In this document: positions 1-7,586 of the stretch, piece after piece
How the letters are laid out: every line of letters starts with the position of its first letter
How positions within the stretch are numbered: the stretch's first letter is position 1
Virus record (IMG/VR): IMGVR_UViG_3300048625_000333
Coordinates: 1-23,866 of that record
Strand: one strand, 5' to 3'
Source of the DNA: a virus
Length of the DNA stretch: 23,866 nucleotides
Notes under the pieces: model-generated
The model's input: the letters and a program-made list of their open reading frames with translations, nothing else
Database searches by the model: none
What the model was told of the DNA's origin: nothing
Program-made: the position numbers and the translations under genes

Positions 1-1504
1 CAGTTTTGATTAGGCGTGGAGTGTTGACGTACTGGATAAACAATGAGATTGCCTGCTTGGCAGTTTTTTCTACGGCTGCTTCAATGCTGGCAAAGATGGT
101 AGTTAGGTAGGCGTCGTCGCGTTCCTGTAAGTAGTTGATTGCGGTTGCTGCGGTTACACCACCTGATTGTCCACGTGAGACTTGGTGCTGACCTGATAGG
201 TCTTCAAAGTCTGATTCCAACTGCTGCACTTCTTGGAGCACATAGTTTGGTAGTGGCTGAATTGGAACAGGCTGTGGCATTGCGAAACCTGGGCGTACTG
301 GAATCCATAGACCTGCTTTTGCTGAGAGCTTGCGTGGGTCTACTGCACCTTCGTGGTACATCATCTGAGGCTTAGCCATAAGGTTCTTTGCCTGAATGAT
401 TTGTGAACGGGTGCGGTTCAGTTCGCGCTGGATTGGGATTAGGTTCTTGATTACTGAACGGCGGTAGAACTTGCCGGTAGGAATCGAGTAAGCGTGTGCG
501 AACGGGTATGACTTGTGAGAGTAAGGGATACCGTTCTCTGCGAACTGAACAATTTCGTTGTCTACGATGGTGATTAGACCACCCTTTGGAAGGTATGGGC
601 AACCGTTTGGCTTAGCCCACATTTCAATAACGAGTACAGCGTCAGGCTTTGCAGTGTTCCCACCCTTGACGTCCATCATGGTTGCGTCCATGATTTCGGT
701 TGCTGAAACCTTTGATGGTACGAAGTCCTTTGGTAGAACACCACCGAAGGTGCTCTTTACCCAGTTCTCAGACTTGGTGTAAACATTGAAAAGGTATGGC
801 TGGTTCTCAATGTTTTCTTCTGCAAGGTCTGGAACGAACAGGTGGAATGGTGAAACAACTTCGAATGCTACGTCGCCGCGTGAAGTTTCCTTCTGGATGA
901 TTTTGCGCTCACCAGTGTAAGGGTCTTCGGTTGGGGTTGGGGTGATTTCGCGAGCCGAAGGGTCCCAGTAGGTTTTAGTGAAAACGTTACCGCAGACGGC
1001 ACGCCAAAACTCAGACTTCTGTAGCACGTCGGTCTGGAAGTTTGCTTTGTCGTACATTGCTTGCCAAACCTGTTCGGCAGCAGTTGCAGCCATAAGGTCA
1101 TCATCGTCGTTTGATGCTGGTACAACAGTTGCTGATGGGTGACCTGATGAAGTCTTAGCAATTTCGGTGCGAATGATTGGTTCAATTTTGTTTACAACAA
1201 TGCGTGGGGTGCCTGCAGGGTTTGGGGTTTCAACTAGCTGCTTTGGTGCACCCTTTACAACCTCAGTCCAATCACGGTACTGGGTGCCGTTGTAGAACGC
1301 CAACTGAAGGTACCAGTCTTGCTCTTCCATTTTGCGAGCCTGCTTGGCTTTTTCATACTCAGACTTAACCCAAGCGACAAGCTTCTTAGCTTCATCCTTG
1401 CGCTTGAACTGGTTGAGTAGGCTGTCGTCAGCCATCTCACCTTCACTGGTTGCGCCAGCAATGTACTGACCGGTCTTGCCGTCAAAGTATTGTTCGTTTG
1501 CCAT
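1..1504 (-). CDS. Portal protein, P22-like family (partial, C-terminus off the left edge)
   Basis: Translating the minus strand from ATG at 1504 gives an open frame of 501 codons that runs off the window. It begins MANEQYFDGKTGQY and contains a helical segment (KSEYEKAKQARKMEEQDWYL), then RIVVNKIEPIIRTEIAKTSS and a later RELNRTRSQIIQAKNLMAKP. These are the pattern of P22-type portal proteins: long N-terminal helix, core with 'N-x-I-xx-I' and a helical stem region. The portal forms the dodecameric ring at the capsid vertex through which DNA is packed and the tail attaches. It lies downstream of the terminase in the same leftward operon, as expected. The Shine-Dalgarno is weak (GGAATAGG just upstream). 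The family call rests on motif resemblance; a generic portal role is safer than the P22 assignment. Confidence 0.8.
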   Translation of the reverse strand, partial: MANEQYFDGKTGQYIAGATSEGEMADDSLLNQFKRKDEAKKLVAWVKSEYEKAKQARKMEEQDWYLQLAFYNGTQYRDWTEVVKGAPKQLVETPNPAGTPRIVVNKIEPIIRTEIAKTSSGHPSATVVPASNDDDDLMAATAAEQVWQAMYDKANFQTDVLQKSEFWRAVCGNVFTKTYWDPSAREITPTPTEDPYTGERKIIQKETSRGDVAFEVVSPFHLFVPDLAEENIENQPYLFNVYTKSENWVKSTFGGVLPKDFVPSKVSATEIMDATMMDVKGGNTAKPDAVLVIEMWAKPNGCPYLPKGGLITIVDNEIVQFAENGIPYSHKSYPFAHAYSIPTGKFYRRSVIKNLIPIQRELNRTRSQIIQAKNLMAKPQMMYHEGAVDPRKLSAKAGLWIPVRPGFAMPQPVPIQPLPNYVLQEVQQLESDFEDLSGQHQVSRGQSGGVTAATAINYLQERDDAYLTTIFASIEAAVEKTAKQAISLFIQYVNTPRLIKT

Positions 1505-1518
1505 AAGCCTATTCCGAA

Positions 1519-1842
1519 TCAGTTATAAGTATCAAAGACGGCAGAGAGTGCGCGTTCAGCTTCTTCAAGCTCCAGCTCTTCGCCAGTCTTATAAAGTCCA
1601 GTATAGCCAGAATCTTCAGGATAAGCAGGTGCAACAGTCACGGCTTGTAACTGTTGAAACGCCATTGGTTCTTTACTAGCTAGCAGGTTTGAGAGGTGCA
1701 GTACCGCTTCGCTTTGTAGTTCTGCCGATTTCAACAGGTTGTGCGACTGGTAGTTCAGGCTTCTCGTCATCCTGTGCACTAGAAACGCTGTCGCTGTAAG
1801 AAACAGCAAAGATAAAGTCAGTAACGCTACTACGAATTCCAT
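1519..1842 (-). CDS. Small membrane-anchored protein overlapping the preceding gene out of frame
   Basis: A 107-residue frame with one strong hydrophobic segment at about residues 3-23 (FVVALLTLSLLFLTATAFLV) followed by a basic residue pair, a helical stretch rich in Ser, Leu and Gln (residues 26-57) and an acidic C-terminus (EELELEEAE). This predicts a single-pass, N-terminally anchored protein. The ATG at 1842 has a good Shine-Dalgarno (AGAGGA, 8-base spacing), although it lies inside the neighbouring gene, so 167 bases are read in two frames. A conservative alternative is ATG at 1668 (Met59), just after the upstream stop, giving 49 residues without the membrane segment but with a poor ribosome site. 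The function is unknown; its place between terminase and portal suggests a morphogenesis or lysis-related role, but nothing shows which. Confidence 0.6.
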   Translation of the reverse strand: MEFVVALLTLSLLFLTATAFLVHRMTRSLNYQSHNLLKSAELQSEAVLHLSNLLASKEPMAFQQLQAVTVAPAYPEDSGYTGLYKTGEELELEEAERALSAVFDTYN

Positions 1843-2113
1843 TGATAAGTTCCTCTACGTGGTCTGGTACTTTTGCAAGTTCTCTTTCGTGGGCTTCAAC
1901 ATCCATTTTTAGGAAGTCAATTTCAGCCTCTAGTGGTTCTTTGTCAGCCCAGCCAATGAAGATGGCTAGTTCTTTGATGCAGGTTTCACAGATTTGTGCT
2001 TCGCCACCTGCGACAAGTTCGCGGGTTAGTCCGAAGATGCGCTTGTTTGCACCGCATGATACGCATGATGATGGGAAAGGTCCGCCGTTTTCGTAAAAAT
2101 TAAAGTGTCTCAT
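1676..2113 (-). CDS. Small protein with N-terminal Cys-pair zinc site
   Basis: A 145-residue protein with CVSC near residues 17-20 and CETC near residues 42-45, a spacing typical of a treble-clef or zinc-ribbon site. A helical, acidic middle (EAEIDFLKMDVEAHERELAK) and a Pro/Thr/Lys-rich, probably disordered tail follow. The ATG at 2113 is preceded by GAAGGA about 7 bases upstream, a ribosome site embedded in the last codons of the terminase gene, four bases away. It is likely translated together with the terminase. The C-terminal third is also covered by another frame (see 1519-1842). I do not recognise a named family; a DNA- or protein-binding accessory of packaging is a guess. Confidence 0.7.
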   Translation of the reverse strand: MRHFNFYENGGPFPSSCVSCGANKRIFGLTRELVAGGEAQICETCIKELAIFIGWADKEPLEAEIDFLKMDVEAHERELAKVPDHVEELINGIRSSVTDFIFAVSYSDSVSSAQDDEKPELPVAQPVEIGRTTKRSGTAPLKPAS

Positions 2114-2116
2114 TCT

Positions 2117-3652
2117 TTATCCTTCTAGTTCACTAATTGATGACGCTCCGCGCCATTCTTGACCCCAAGGGTCAGGTTCATCATACTCAGTAAATTTGGT
2201 TGTTGCACCGAACTGTTCACGGAAAACAGAATGGAATGCTTGACTTTGACCTTCTGCAGAGAACTCTGCAGGTGTTAGGTCTGGCATGAAAGTCATCGCA
2301 TATTTCAATGCGTCGTAGCAGTGGTTGTCTTTGTCGCGGATTTCTTCTAGCTTGTTTTTCATTTCAGCAACCTTTGGTGAGGCGTGCTTTTTCCATTTTA
2401 GTTTAGGGATTTCAGCGATAAGTTCTGGGCAGTCATCCGTGAACATAAGGTATGGCTTGTTTGTTTTTGGGTTGACTTTCATATACTGCTGGATGCGTTC
2501 CAAACCGATACGTCGGTCATTTGGAATTTGGTCTACCGCAATGTAGATGCCATGCTTGGCGTACTCTTGCTGGATTGAGGTTCCGGTGTGCTCTTTTGTT
2601 TGTTTGATTGCCGGGTCTCCGGTAGTAAGGTAAAGTTCCGCACCTGACTCTCGTAGAATTTTCTTCGTCCGAGCATTAACTTCTTTGGAGTGGTAGTCAA
2701 CATTCTCTCTCGCTTTGTGGTATTCGTCGAAGACGATAATAGTTCCATCTTTGTCAACTGCCATCCACAACCAGACGGTGGGGTTGGTGTATCCGCTATC
2801 CATTGTTCGAATAATTCGATGCTTGCCAGTGGGTTTGAACTGTCCTTTAGGAATACAGTGTGTGAGAGGACTGAATTCTGGAAAGACTGCACCGCCAAGA
2901 TGGACGTATTGTCCGTTGCGTCGGATGAGTTGCTCTTCTGGTGTAAGTGATTCCATATAACGCGCAATGGCTTCTCTAGAGAGCGTTGGGTTATCGTCCA
3001 TAGTTGCTTCAACGATTCCAATGTCTTTAGTTCCTTCTTGTGCTGGGATGTATACGTCTTCGAGAATCCATTCCATACCTTGGACTGGGGTTTGTGACAT
3101 CCACCAGTCGCCGTCAGTATCGATGAGACGTGCGAGACATTCTTGCCAAACGCTTTTCGGGCATTCTTCGTCAAAGTGAACGAAGTGTCGGGATGAACCT
3201 GCGAACTTGTCTAGGTCTTGGTCTTGCGACATAAACTCTACGAAGCTGCCGTTGTTTAGTGTGAGTACATGACGCTCACGGCTATAGGAGTCTTCCCATG
3301 AACCGTTAACTAGGTATTTCTTTGGTAGCCATTGCTTCCAAAGTGGGAGGATAATCTTATCCACACCGTTTAGGAAGTCAACTGCAACAACTCGTCCACG
3401 TACTGGTTCATCTGGCATTGTACGGAACGGGTGAGTTTTGGTAACCCAGTAAATTCCTTCAATGGTTGAACCCAAGGATTTACCTGAACGGTTACCACCA
3501 ATGTATAGGCGTGCTTTTTGTGGCAGGGCATGGAAAGCTTCCTGCTTTGGTGACGCCTTATAGTTGTAAAGGTTTGGTGCTGCAGCAGACTCTTGGATTG
3601 ATTCGCCCAAACCACGCAGGGCATCTTCTAGGTTGAAACTATCCCGTGCCAC
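2117..3652 (-). CDS. terL: Terminase large subunit
   Basis: The motor that drives DNA into the prohead and cuts it into genome lengths. The N-terminal ATPase shows Walker A GGNRSGKS (residues 52-59) and Walker B FVHFDEE with acidic D161/E162. The C-terminal RNase H-like nuclease shows the spaced acidic residues expected: TMDSGYTNP (D285), TTGDPA (D346) and CYDALKY (D447). At 511 residues it has the usual length. The start is GTG at 3652, overlapping the upstream gene by 14 bases, with only a weak ribosome site, so translation may depend on coupling. No separate small terminase is visible in the window; it could be the small HTH-like gene at 8829 or lie elsewhere. Confidence 0.95.
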   Translation of the reverse strand: MARDSFNLEDALRGLGESIQESAAAPNLYNYKASPKQEAFHALPQKARLYIGGNRSGKSLGSTIEGIYWVTKTHPFRTMPDEPVRGRVVAVDFLNGVDKIILPLWKQWLPKKYLVNGSWEDSYSRERHVLTLNNGSFVEFMSQDQDLDKFAGSSRHFVHFDEECPKSVWQECLARLIDTDGDWWMSQTPVQGMEWILEDVYIPAQEGTKDIGIVEATMDDNPTLSREAIARYMESLTPEEQLIRRNGQYVHLGGAVFPEFSPLTHCIPKGQFKPTGKHRIIRTMDSGYTNPTVWLWMAVDKDGTIIVFDEYHKARENVDYHSKEVNARTKKILRESGAELYLTTGDPAIKQTKEHTGTSIQQEYAKHGIYIAVDQIPNDRRIGLERIQQYMKVNPKTNKPYLMFTDDCPELIAEIPKLKWKKHASPKVAEMKNKLEEIRDKDNHCYDALKYAMTFMPDLTPAEFSAEGQSQAFHSVFREQFGATTKFTEYDEPDPWGQEWRGASSISELEG

Positions 3653-4079
3653 GAATTAGCCCAACCAAGTCAAGTAAACGTAGACGCACAAGAGTGTTAT
3701 CGTCACTGCTAAGCCGAGTGCGAAGTTCAAAGAGGTCTCCGAGTTTGGCATAAGCCCACCACTCCCCAGCCCGTGGAGCTCCCACACCAGCACGCTGAGT
3801 GACGAGGAAACCAAAGCGACCATTTGCATTGGCTTTTTCAGTTTCGGCTTCTTGGAACCATTTTTCGATTTGCCCATAGGAAGCCTCCTTGGCAGCCTTG
3901 CCACCTTTGATTTCGAAGACGATTAGTCCGCGTAGTGGTTCGCGCAGCCAAACATCACCTTCATCATTTGTTCCTTTTAGAACGTTGCGGTGTGCTTCTA
4001 GTTCGCTGTACCCCTGAGATAGCAGGTGGTTTCTTACAGCAGTTTCGGCAGCCGTGCCGATTTGTTTCGCCTTACTCAT
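3639..4079 (-). CDS. PD-(D/E)XK nuclease, Holliday-junction-resolvase-like
   Basis: A 146-residue protein opening the leftward packaging operon. The pattern fits the restriction-endonuclease fold seen in archaeal-type Holliday junction resolvases: helix with GTAAETAVRNHLL (E12), then NDEGDVW (D42), then VFEIKGGK (E56, K58), followed by the helix YGQIEKWFQEAE. These are the metal-binding and catalytic residues of the PD-(D/E)XK core. Such an enzyme beside the terminase probably resolves branched replication intermediates so that packaging is not blocked. The ATG at 4079 has a strong Shine-Dalgarno (GGAGGAG, 6-base spacing). The resolvase substrate is inferred from family resemblance; a general DNA nuclease is the safer reading. 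Confidence 0.75.
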   Translation of the reverse strand: MSKAKQIGTAAETAVRNHLLSQGYSELEAHRNVLKGTNDEGDVWLREPLRGLIVFEIKGGKAAKEASYGQIEKWFQEAETEKANANGRFGFLVTQRAGVGAPRAGEWWAYAKLGDLFELRTRLSSDDNTLVRLRLLDLVGLIRGTG

Positions 4080-4099
4080 GGTCGTCTCCTCCAGTATGC

Positions 4100-4113
4100 G
4101 TTAGAATTCTAAC
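4100..4113. promoter_or_regulatory. Palindromic divergent promoter core
   Basis: The only gap between the leftward packaging operon and the rightward tail operon is 34 bases. It holds the perfect palindrome GTTAGAATTCTAAC. This gives a TAGAAT -10-like hexamer on the plus strand (4102-4107) and another on the minus strand (4106-4111). On the plus strand the hexamer ends exactly 6 bases before the ATG at 4114, so the transcript would be leaderless. On the minus strand a start near 4099 leaves a short leader containing GGAGGAG. No clear -35 is seen on either side. The palindrome could equally be, or also be, an operator. Confidence 0.5.
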
Positions 4114-4371
4114 ATGCCTATTAGTCCCTCTACTGAAGATGTGAATGCTTTTCACTTGAACTCCGATAAGGATTCAAGTGCTCAGGCTTTGCACCACACT
4201 TTGGGTGTTGGACCTTCTCAGGCTGCGCCGGGAAATCACACACATAACGGCAAAGATTCGGCTCGCATCAGTTTTAATGACATTGATGGTGGCGTTTGGA
4301 ACATTGACGGCGGAGAACCTGGCACCGTTTACACACCTATCCCGCACTTTGATGGTGGAGGAGTAATTTAA
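4114..4371 (+). CDS. Small tail-associated structural protein
   Basis: An 85-residue protein, first gene of the rightward structural cluster. It contains GNHTHNGKDSARI, a His-rich motif of a kind common in short tail-fibre or baseplate segments, and ends in a Gly/Asp-rich tail (DIDGGVWNIDGGEPG). There is no ribosome site; the ATG sits directly after the palindrome at 4100-4113, which suits a leaderless message. Its stop overlaps the next ATG (TAATG), so it is translationally coupled to the long fibre gene. The precise role is unknown; a fibre connector is the likeliest guess. Confidence 0.7.
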   Translation: MPISPSTEDVNAFHLNSDKDSSAQALHHTLGVGPSQAAPGNHTHNGKDSARISFNDIDGGVWNIDGGEPGTVYTPIPHFDGGGVI

Positions 4372-7300
4372 TGGCTGTTATTTTGCAGTTGCGTCGAGGC
4401 GTTGCCTCTCTTTGGACGTCAGCTAATCCTGTTCTTGCTCAGGGTGAGATGGGTGTTGAAACTGACACTATGAAGGTGAAGATTGGTAATGGTACCTCTA
4501 ATTGGGTTTCGTTGCCTTATTTCACTCAGGGCACTGCTGGTAAGTCTGCGTATGAGATTGCGCTGCTGAATGGTTTCATTGGTACGGAGTCTGCTTGGCT
4601 TGTGTCTTTGAAGGGTGCTGCTGGTCCTGCTGGTCCTGCTAATACTTTGAATGTTGGAACTGTTAGTTCTGGCACTATTCCTTCGGCTTCGATTACTGGC
4701 ACTGCACCTAATCAGACTTTGAACCTTGTATTGCCTAAGGGTGATACTGGTACGACTGGTCCTCAGGGTGCTACTGGTGCAACTGGTGCTACTGGCGCTA
4801 AGGGTGATACTGGTAATACTGGTGCTCAGGGTCCTGCGGGTCCTTCAAATGTTTTGTCTGTTGGTACGGTTGCAACTGGTGCTGCTGGTTCTTCTGCGTC
4901 GATTACGATTGCTGGTACTTCTCCTGCACAGGTTTTGTCTGCGACTATCCCTCAGGGTATTCAGGGTGTTCAGGGTATTCAGGGTATTCAGGGTATTCAG
5001 GGTGATACCGGTGACCAGGGTATTCAGGGTATTCAGGGTGTCAAGGGTGACACTGGTGCTACTGGTGCAACTGGCGCTACTGGTGCTAAGGGTGACCAAG
5101 GTATTCAGGGCATTCAGGGCATTCAGGGTATTCAGGGTGTTAAGGGTGATACTGGTGACCAAGGTATCCAAGGTATTCAGGGTGTCAAGGGTGACAAGGG
5201 TGATACTGGTGCAACTGGTGCAACTGGTGCTACTGGTGCTACTGGTCTTAACTGGCAGGGCACTTGGTCAAACACTGCCGATTACGTAAATGATGATGCT
5301 GTTTACTACAACAACTCTTCTTGGTTTGCTTCAGGTGACCCAACTGTTGGTGAAGTTCCTTCACTGAGCGCAACTCACTGGATGCCTTTGGCTTTGCAGG
5401 GTGCAACTGGTGCTACTGGTGCAACTGGTGCTACTGGTGCTACTGGTGCTAAGGGTGACCAAGGTATTCAGGGTATTCAAGGTGTTAAGGGTGATACTGG
5501 CGACCAGGGCATCCAGGGTATTCAAGGTGTTAAGGGTGATACTGGTGCTACTGGTGCTACTGGTGCTACTGGTCCTGGTGTAAAAACTGGTGGTACAACT
5601 AACCAGATTCTTGCTAAGGCTAGTGCTGCAGATTTTGATACCCAATGGGTTAATGCACCTAATGCACCGAATGGTATGCCAACTGGTGGCTCTACTGGGC
5701 AGTTCCTTGCCAAAGTTGATGGTGCTGATTACAACACCACTTGGACTTCTACTGCCCCTTCAGCTGGCTACACGTCAGTTATTAAGCATGAAGTAAAACT
5801 TGGTGAAGCAATTGCTAAGGGTCAAGCAGTTTATGTAAGTTCTTCTAATGGAACGAACATGATTGTTTCAAAGGCTTCAAATGCTGCTGAGGCAACCTCT
5901 TCTAAGACTATGGGTTTGCTTGAAACTGGTGGTTCAACTAACGCTTTTGTAAACGTCATTACTGAAGGTTTGCTTGCTGGGCTAGATACTGGTACTGCTA
6001 CTGCTGGTGATGCTGTTTGGTTGGGCACTGCAGGCAACCTTATCTTCTGGCATTATGGTGGTTCAACTACTAAGCCTTCAGCTCCAGACCACCTTGTCTT
6101 TATTGGTATTGTGACTCGTGCACATGCAACTAATGGTGAAATCTTTATCAAGGTTCAGAATGGTTTTGAACTTGAAGAGTTGCATAACGTTGCTATTGGT
6201 AGTATCGCTAATGGTGACCTTATTAAGTATGATTCTGCTACTGGTCTGTGGAAGAATGCTGCACAGTCAACACTAACTATTGGACCTTCACAGGTTACTG
6301 GCACTGCAGTTATTACTACTGATTCACGTCTAAGTGATGCTCGTACACCTACCGCTCACACTCACGCAGAGTCTGAGATTACTGGGTTAGTTAGCGACCT
6401 TGCTGGTAAAGCGCCAACTGTGCATACGCACACTAAGTCCCAGATTACTGACTTTGCTCACACGCACCCTACGAGCGAAGTTACCGGCTTAGATACTGCA
6501 CTTGGTTTGCTTGCTCCAAAAGCATCGCCTACCTTTACTGGCACTGTAACTACGCCATTGACTGCTGGCTTTGTGAAGTCAAGCGCTGGTGGAGTTCTTA
6601 GCTCATCAACGATTGCTGAATCAGATGTAACTAACCTAACTACTGACCTTGCGGCAAAAGCCCCAACTGCATCACCTACCTTTACTGGCACTGTAACTAC
6701 GCCTTTGACAACTGCAGGGTTTGTAAAGACTTCTGCTGGTGGTGTGCTCTCAAGTTCCGCTGTAATTGCTCAGTCCGATGTAACTAACCTAACTACTGAC
6801 CTTGCGGCAAAAGCCCCAACTGCATCACCTACCTTTACTGGCACTGTTAACGCCGCTGGAATTATTTCAAGCACTAGCATTACTGGTACAACTCCAGTTA
6901 ATGGTGGCAGCTCTGGCGGTTTAGTTATCCGTGCTCCCGCATCTGGAACACAAACAAGCTCTTACTTACAGTTTGTGAACAATGCTAACAGTGCACAGTG
7001 GGGCTCAATCGAAGCAACTACCGCTAGTATAATGAACTACAGCGGAACAGCCCATAACTTTAATGCAGCAATCACATCTGCTAGCAACGTATTTGCTAAC
7101 CTCGGAACGTACGACCAGTTCCGTGCTCTTTCCACCAATTATGGTGCAATGATTAGAAACGATGACTCTAACACCTATATTCTTATAACTGCTTCTGGAG
7201 ACAAACTTGGTTCGTGGAATGCTTTAAGACCGTTCTACATTAACAACTCCACAGGTCTTGTTAAGATGGATAACGGTTTCCAGGGTAATAACAGAGCATA

Positions 7301-7586
7301 CGTAACTGACCAGCCAGTGGGGTTCACTATTACTGCTGCAATGGCAGGAAGCACTCAGCGCACTACCTCTGCAACTGCTATGACAATTACTCTAACTAAC
7401 GTGCTAAGCATTGGTGACCGTATTGACTTTATTCAATATGGTGCAGGACAGATTACCTTTGCTGCTTCTGGTGTTACTTTGAACTCTTCTGGTGGTAAAC
7501 TAAAAACTACTGGTATTTATTCTGGCACAACTGTCCAGTGTGTTGCTTCTGGCGTTTACGTCCTGATTGGAGATATCGCAGCATGA
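4371..7586 (+). CDS. Collagen-like tail fibre protein
   Basis: A 1071-residue fibre. Residues 1-50 (QLRRGVASLW, NPVLAQGEMGVETDT) match the N-terminal module found in major-tropism-determinant-type and other receptor-binding fibres. Gly-X-Y collagen repeats (GATGAT, GIQGIQ, GVKGDT) occupy about residues 122-157, 196-292 and 344-403, split by a short aromatic module near 293-340 (LNWQGTW...HWMPLALQG) that resembles carbohydrate-binding inserts. About residues 465-610 form a globular domain seen in other phage fibres (EGLLAGLDTGTATAGDAVWLG). A repeat zone (SPTFTGTV) follows, then a C-terminal head ending in YVLIGDIAA. The protein should trimerise and bind the host surface. The start has a GGAGGAG site and TAATG coupling; the end overlaps the adhesin gene (ATGA). 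Confidence 0.88.
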   Translation: MAVILQLRRGVASLWTSANPVLAQGEMGVETDTMKVKIGNGTSNWVSLPYFTQGTAGKSAYEIALLNGFIGTESAWLVSLKGAAGPAGPANTLNVGTVSSGTIPSASITGTAPNQTLNLVLPKGDTGTTGPQGATGATGATGAKGDTGNTGAQGPAGPSNVLSVGTVATGAAGSSASITIAGTSPAQVLSATIPQGIQGVQGIQGIQGIQGDTGDQGIQGIQGVKGDTGATGATGATGAKGDQGIQGIQGIQGIQGVKGDTGDQGIQGIQGVKGDKGDTGATGATGATGATGLNWQGTWSNTADYVNDDAVYYNNSSWFASGDPTVGEVPSLSATHWMPLALQGATGATGATGATGATGAKGDQGIQGIQGVKGDTGDQGIQGIQGVKGDTGATGATGATGPGVKTGGTTNQILAKASAADFDTQWVNAPNAPNGMPTGGSTGQFLAKVDGADYNTTWTSTAPSAGYTSVIKHEVKLGEAIAKGQAVYVSSSNGTNMIVSKASNAAEATSSKTMGLLETGGSTNAFVNVITEGLLAGLDTGTATAGDAVWLGTAGNLIFWHYGGSTTKPSAPDHLVFIGIVTRAHATNGEIFIKVQNGFELEELHNVAIGSIANGDLIKYDSATGLWKNAAQSTLTIGPSQVTGTAVITTDSRLSDARTPTAHTHAESEITGLVSDLAGKAPTVHTHTKSQITDFAHTHPTSEVTGLDTALGLLAPKASPTFTGTVTTPLTAGFVKSSAGGVLSSSTIAESDVTNLTTDLAAKAPTASPTFTGTVTTPLTTAGFVKTSAGGVLSSSAVIAQSDVTNLTTDLAAKAPTASPTFTGTVNAAGIISSTSITGTTPVNGGSSGGLVIRAPASGTQTSSYLQFVNNANSAQWGSIEATTASIMNYSGTAHNFNAAITSASNVFANLGTYDQFRALSTNYGAMIRNDDSNTYILITASGDKLGSWNALRPFYINNSTGLVKMDNGFQGNNRAYVTDQPVGFTITAAMAGSTQRTTSATAMTITLTNVLSIGDRIDFIQYGAGQITFAASGVTLNSSGGKLKTTGIYSGTTVQCVASGVYVLIGDIAA
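4734..5579 (+). repeat. Collagen-type GXY coding repeats
   Basis: Low-complexity DNA encoding Gly-X-Y triplets, built from reused units such as GGTATTCAG and GGTGCTACT. The same codons are used for the same residues again and again, which keeps the DNA repetitive and open to slippage or recombination. Long opposite-strand open frames here are by-products of this bias. Confidence 0.9.
6624..6847 (+). repeat. Pair of 71-base direct repeats inside the fibre gene
   Basis: The 71 bases at 6624-6694 recur without change at 6777-6847. The offset is 153 bases, exactly 51 codons, so the repeat is in frame and encodes the same residues twice (DVTNLTTDLAAKAPTASPTF and onward). A more diverged third copy of the SPTFTGTV part lies near 6525-6560. 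Complete identity at the DNA level points to recent duplication or gene conversion. Confidence 0.9.

Noticed and set aside
4371-4520. Mtd-like N-terminal module hinting at a diversity-generating retroelement
   Set aside because: No reverse transcriptase, template repeat or adenine-biased variable repeat is visible in the window; the module is common in fibres without such systems.
4734-5579. Regularly spaced short repeats resembling a CRISPR array
   Set aside because: They encode in-frame Gly-X-Y collagen repeats, with no unique spacers of constant length.
4845-5645. Ser/Thr/Leu-rich opposite-strand frames across the collagen repeats
   Set aside because: They are by-products of repetitive glycine-rich coding with skewed codon use.
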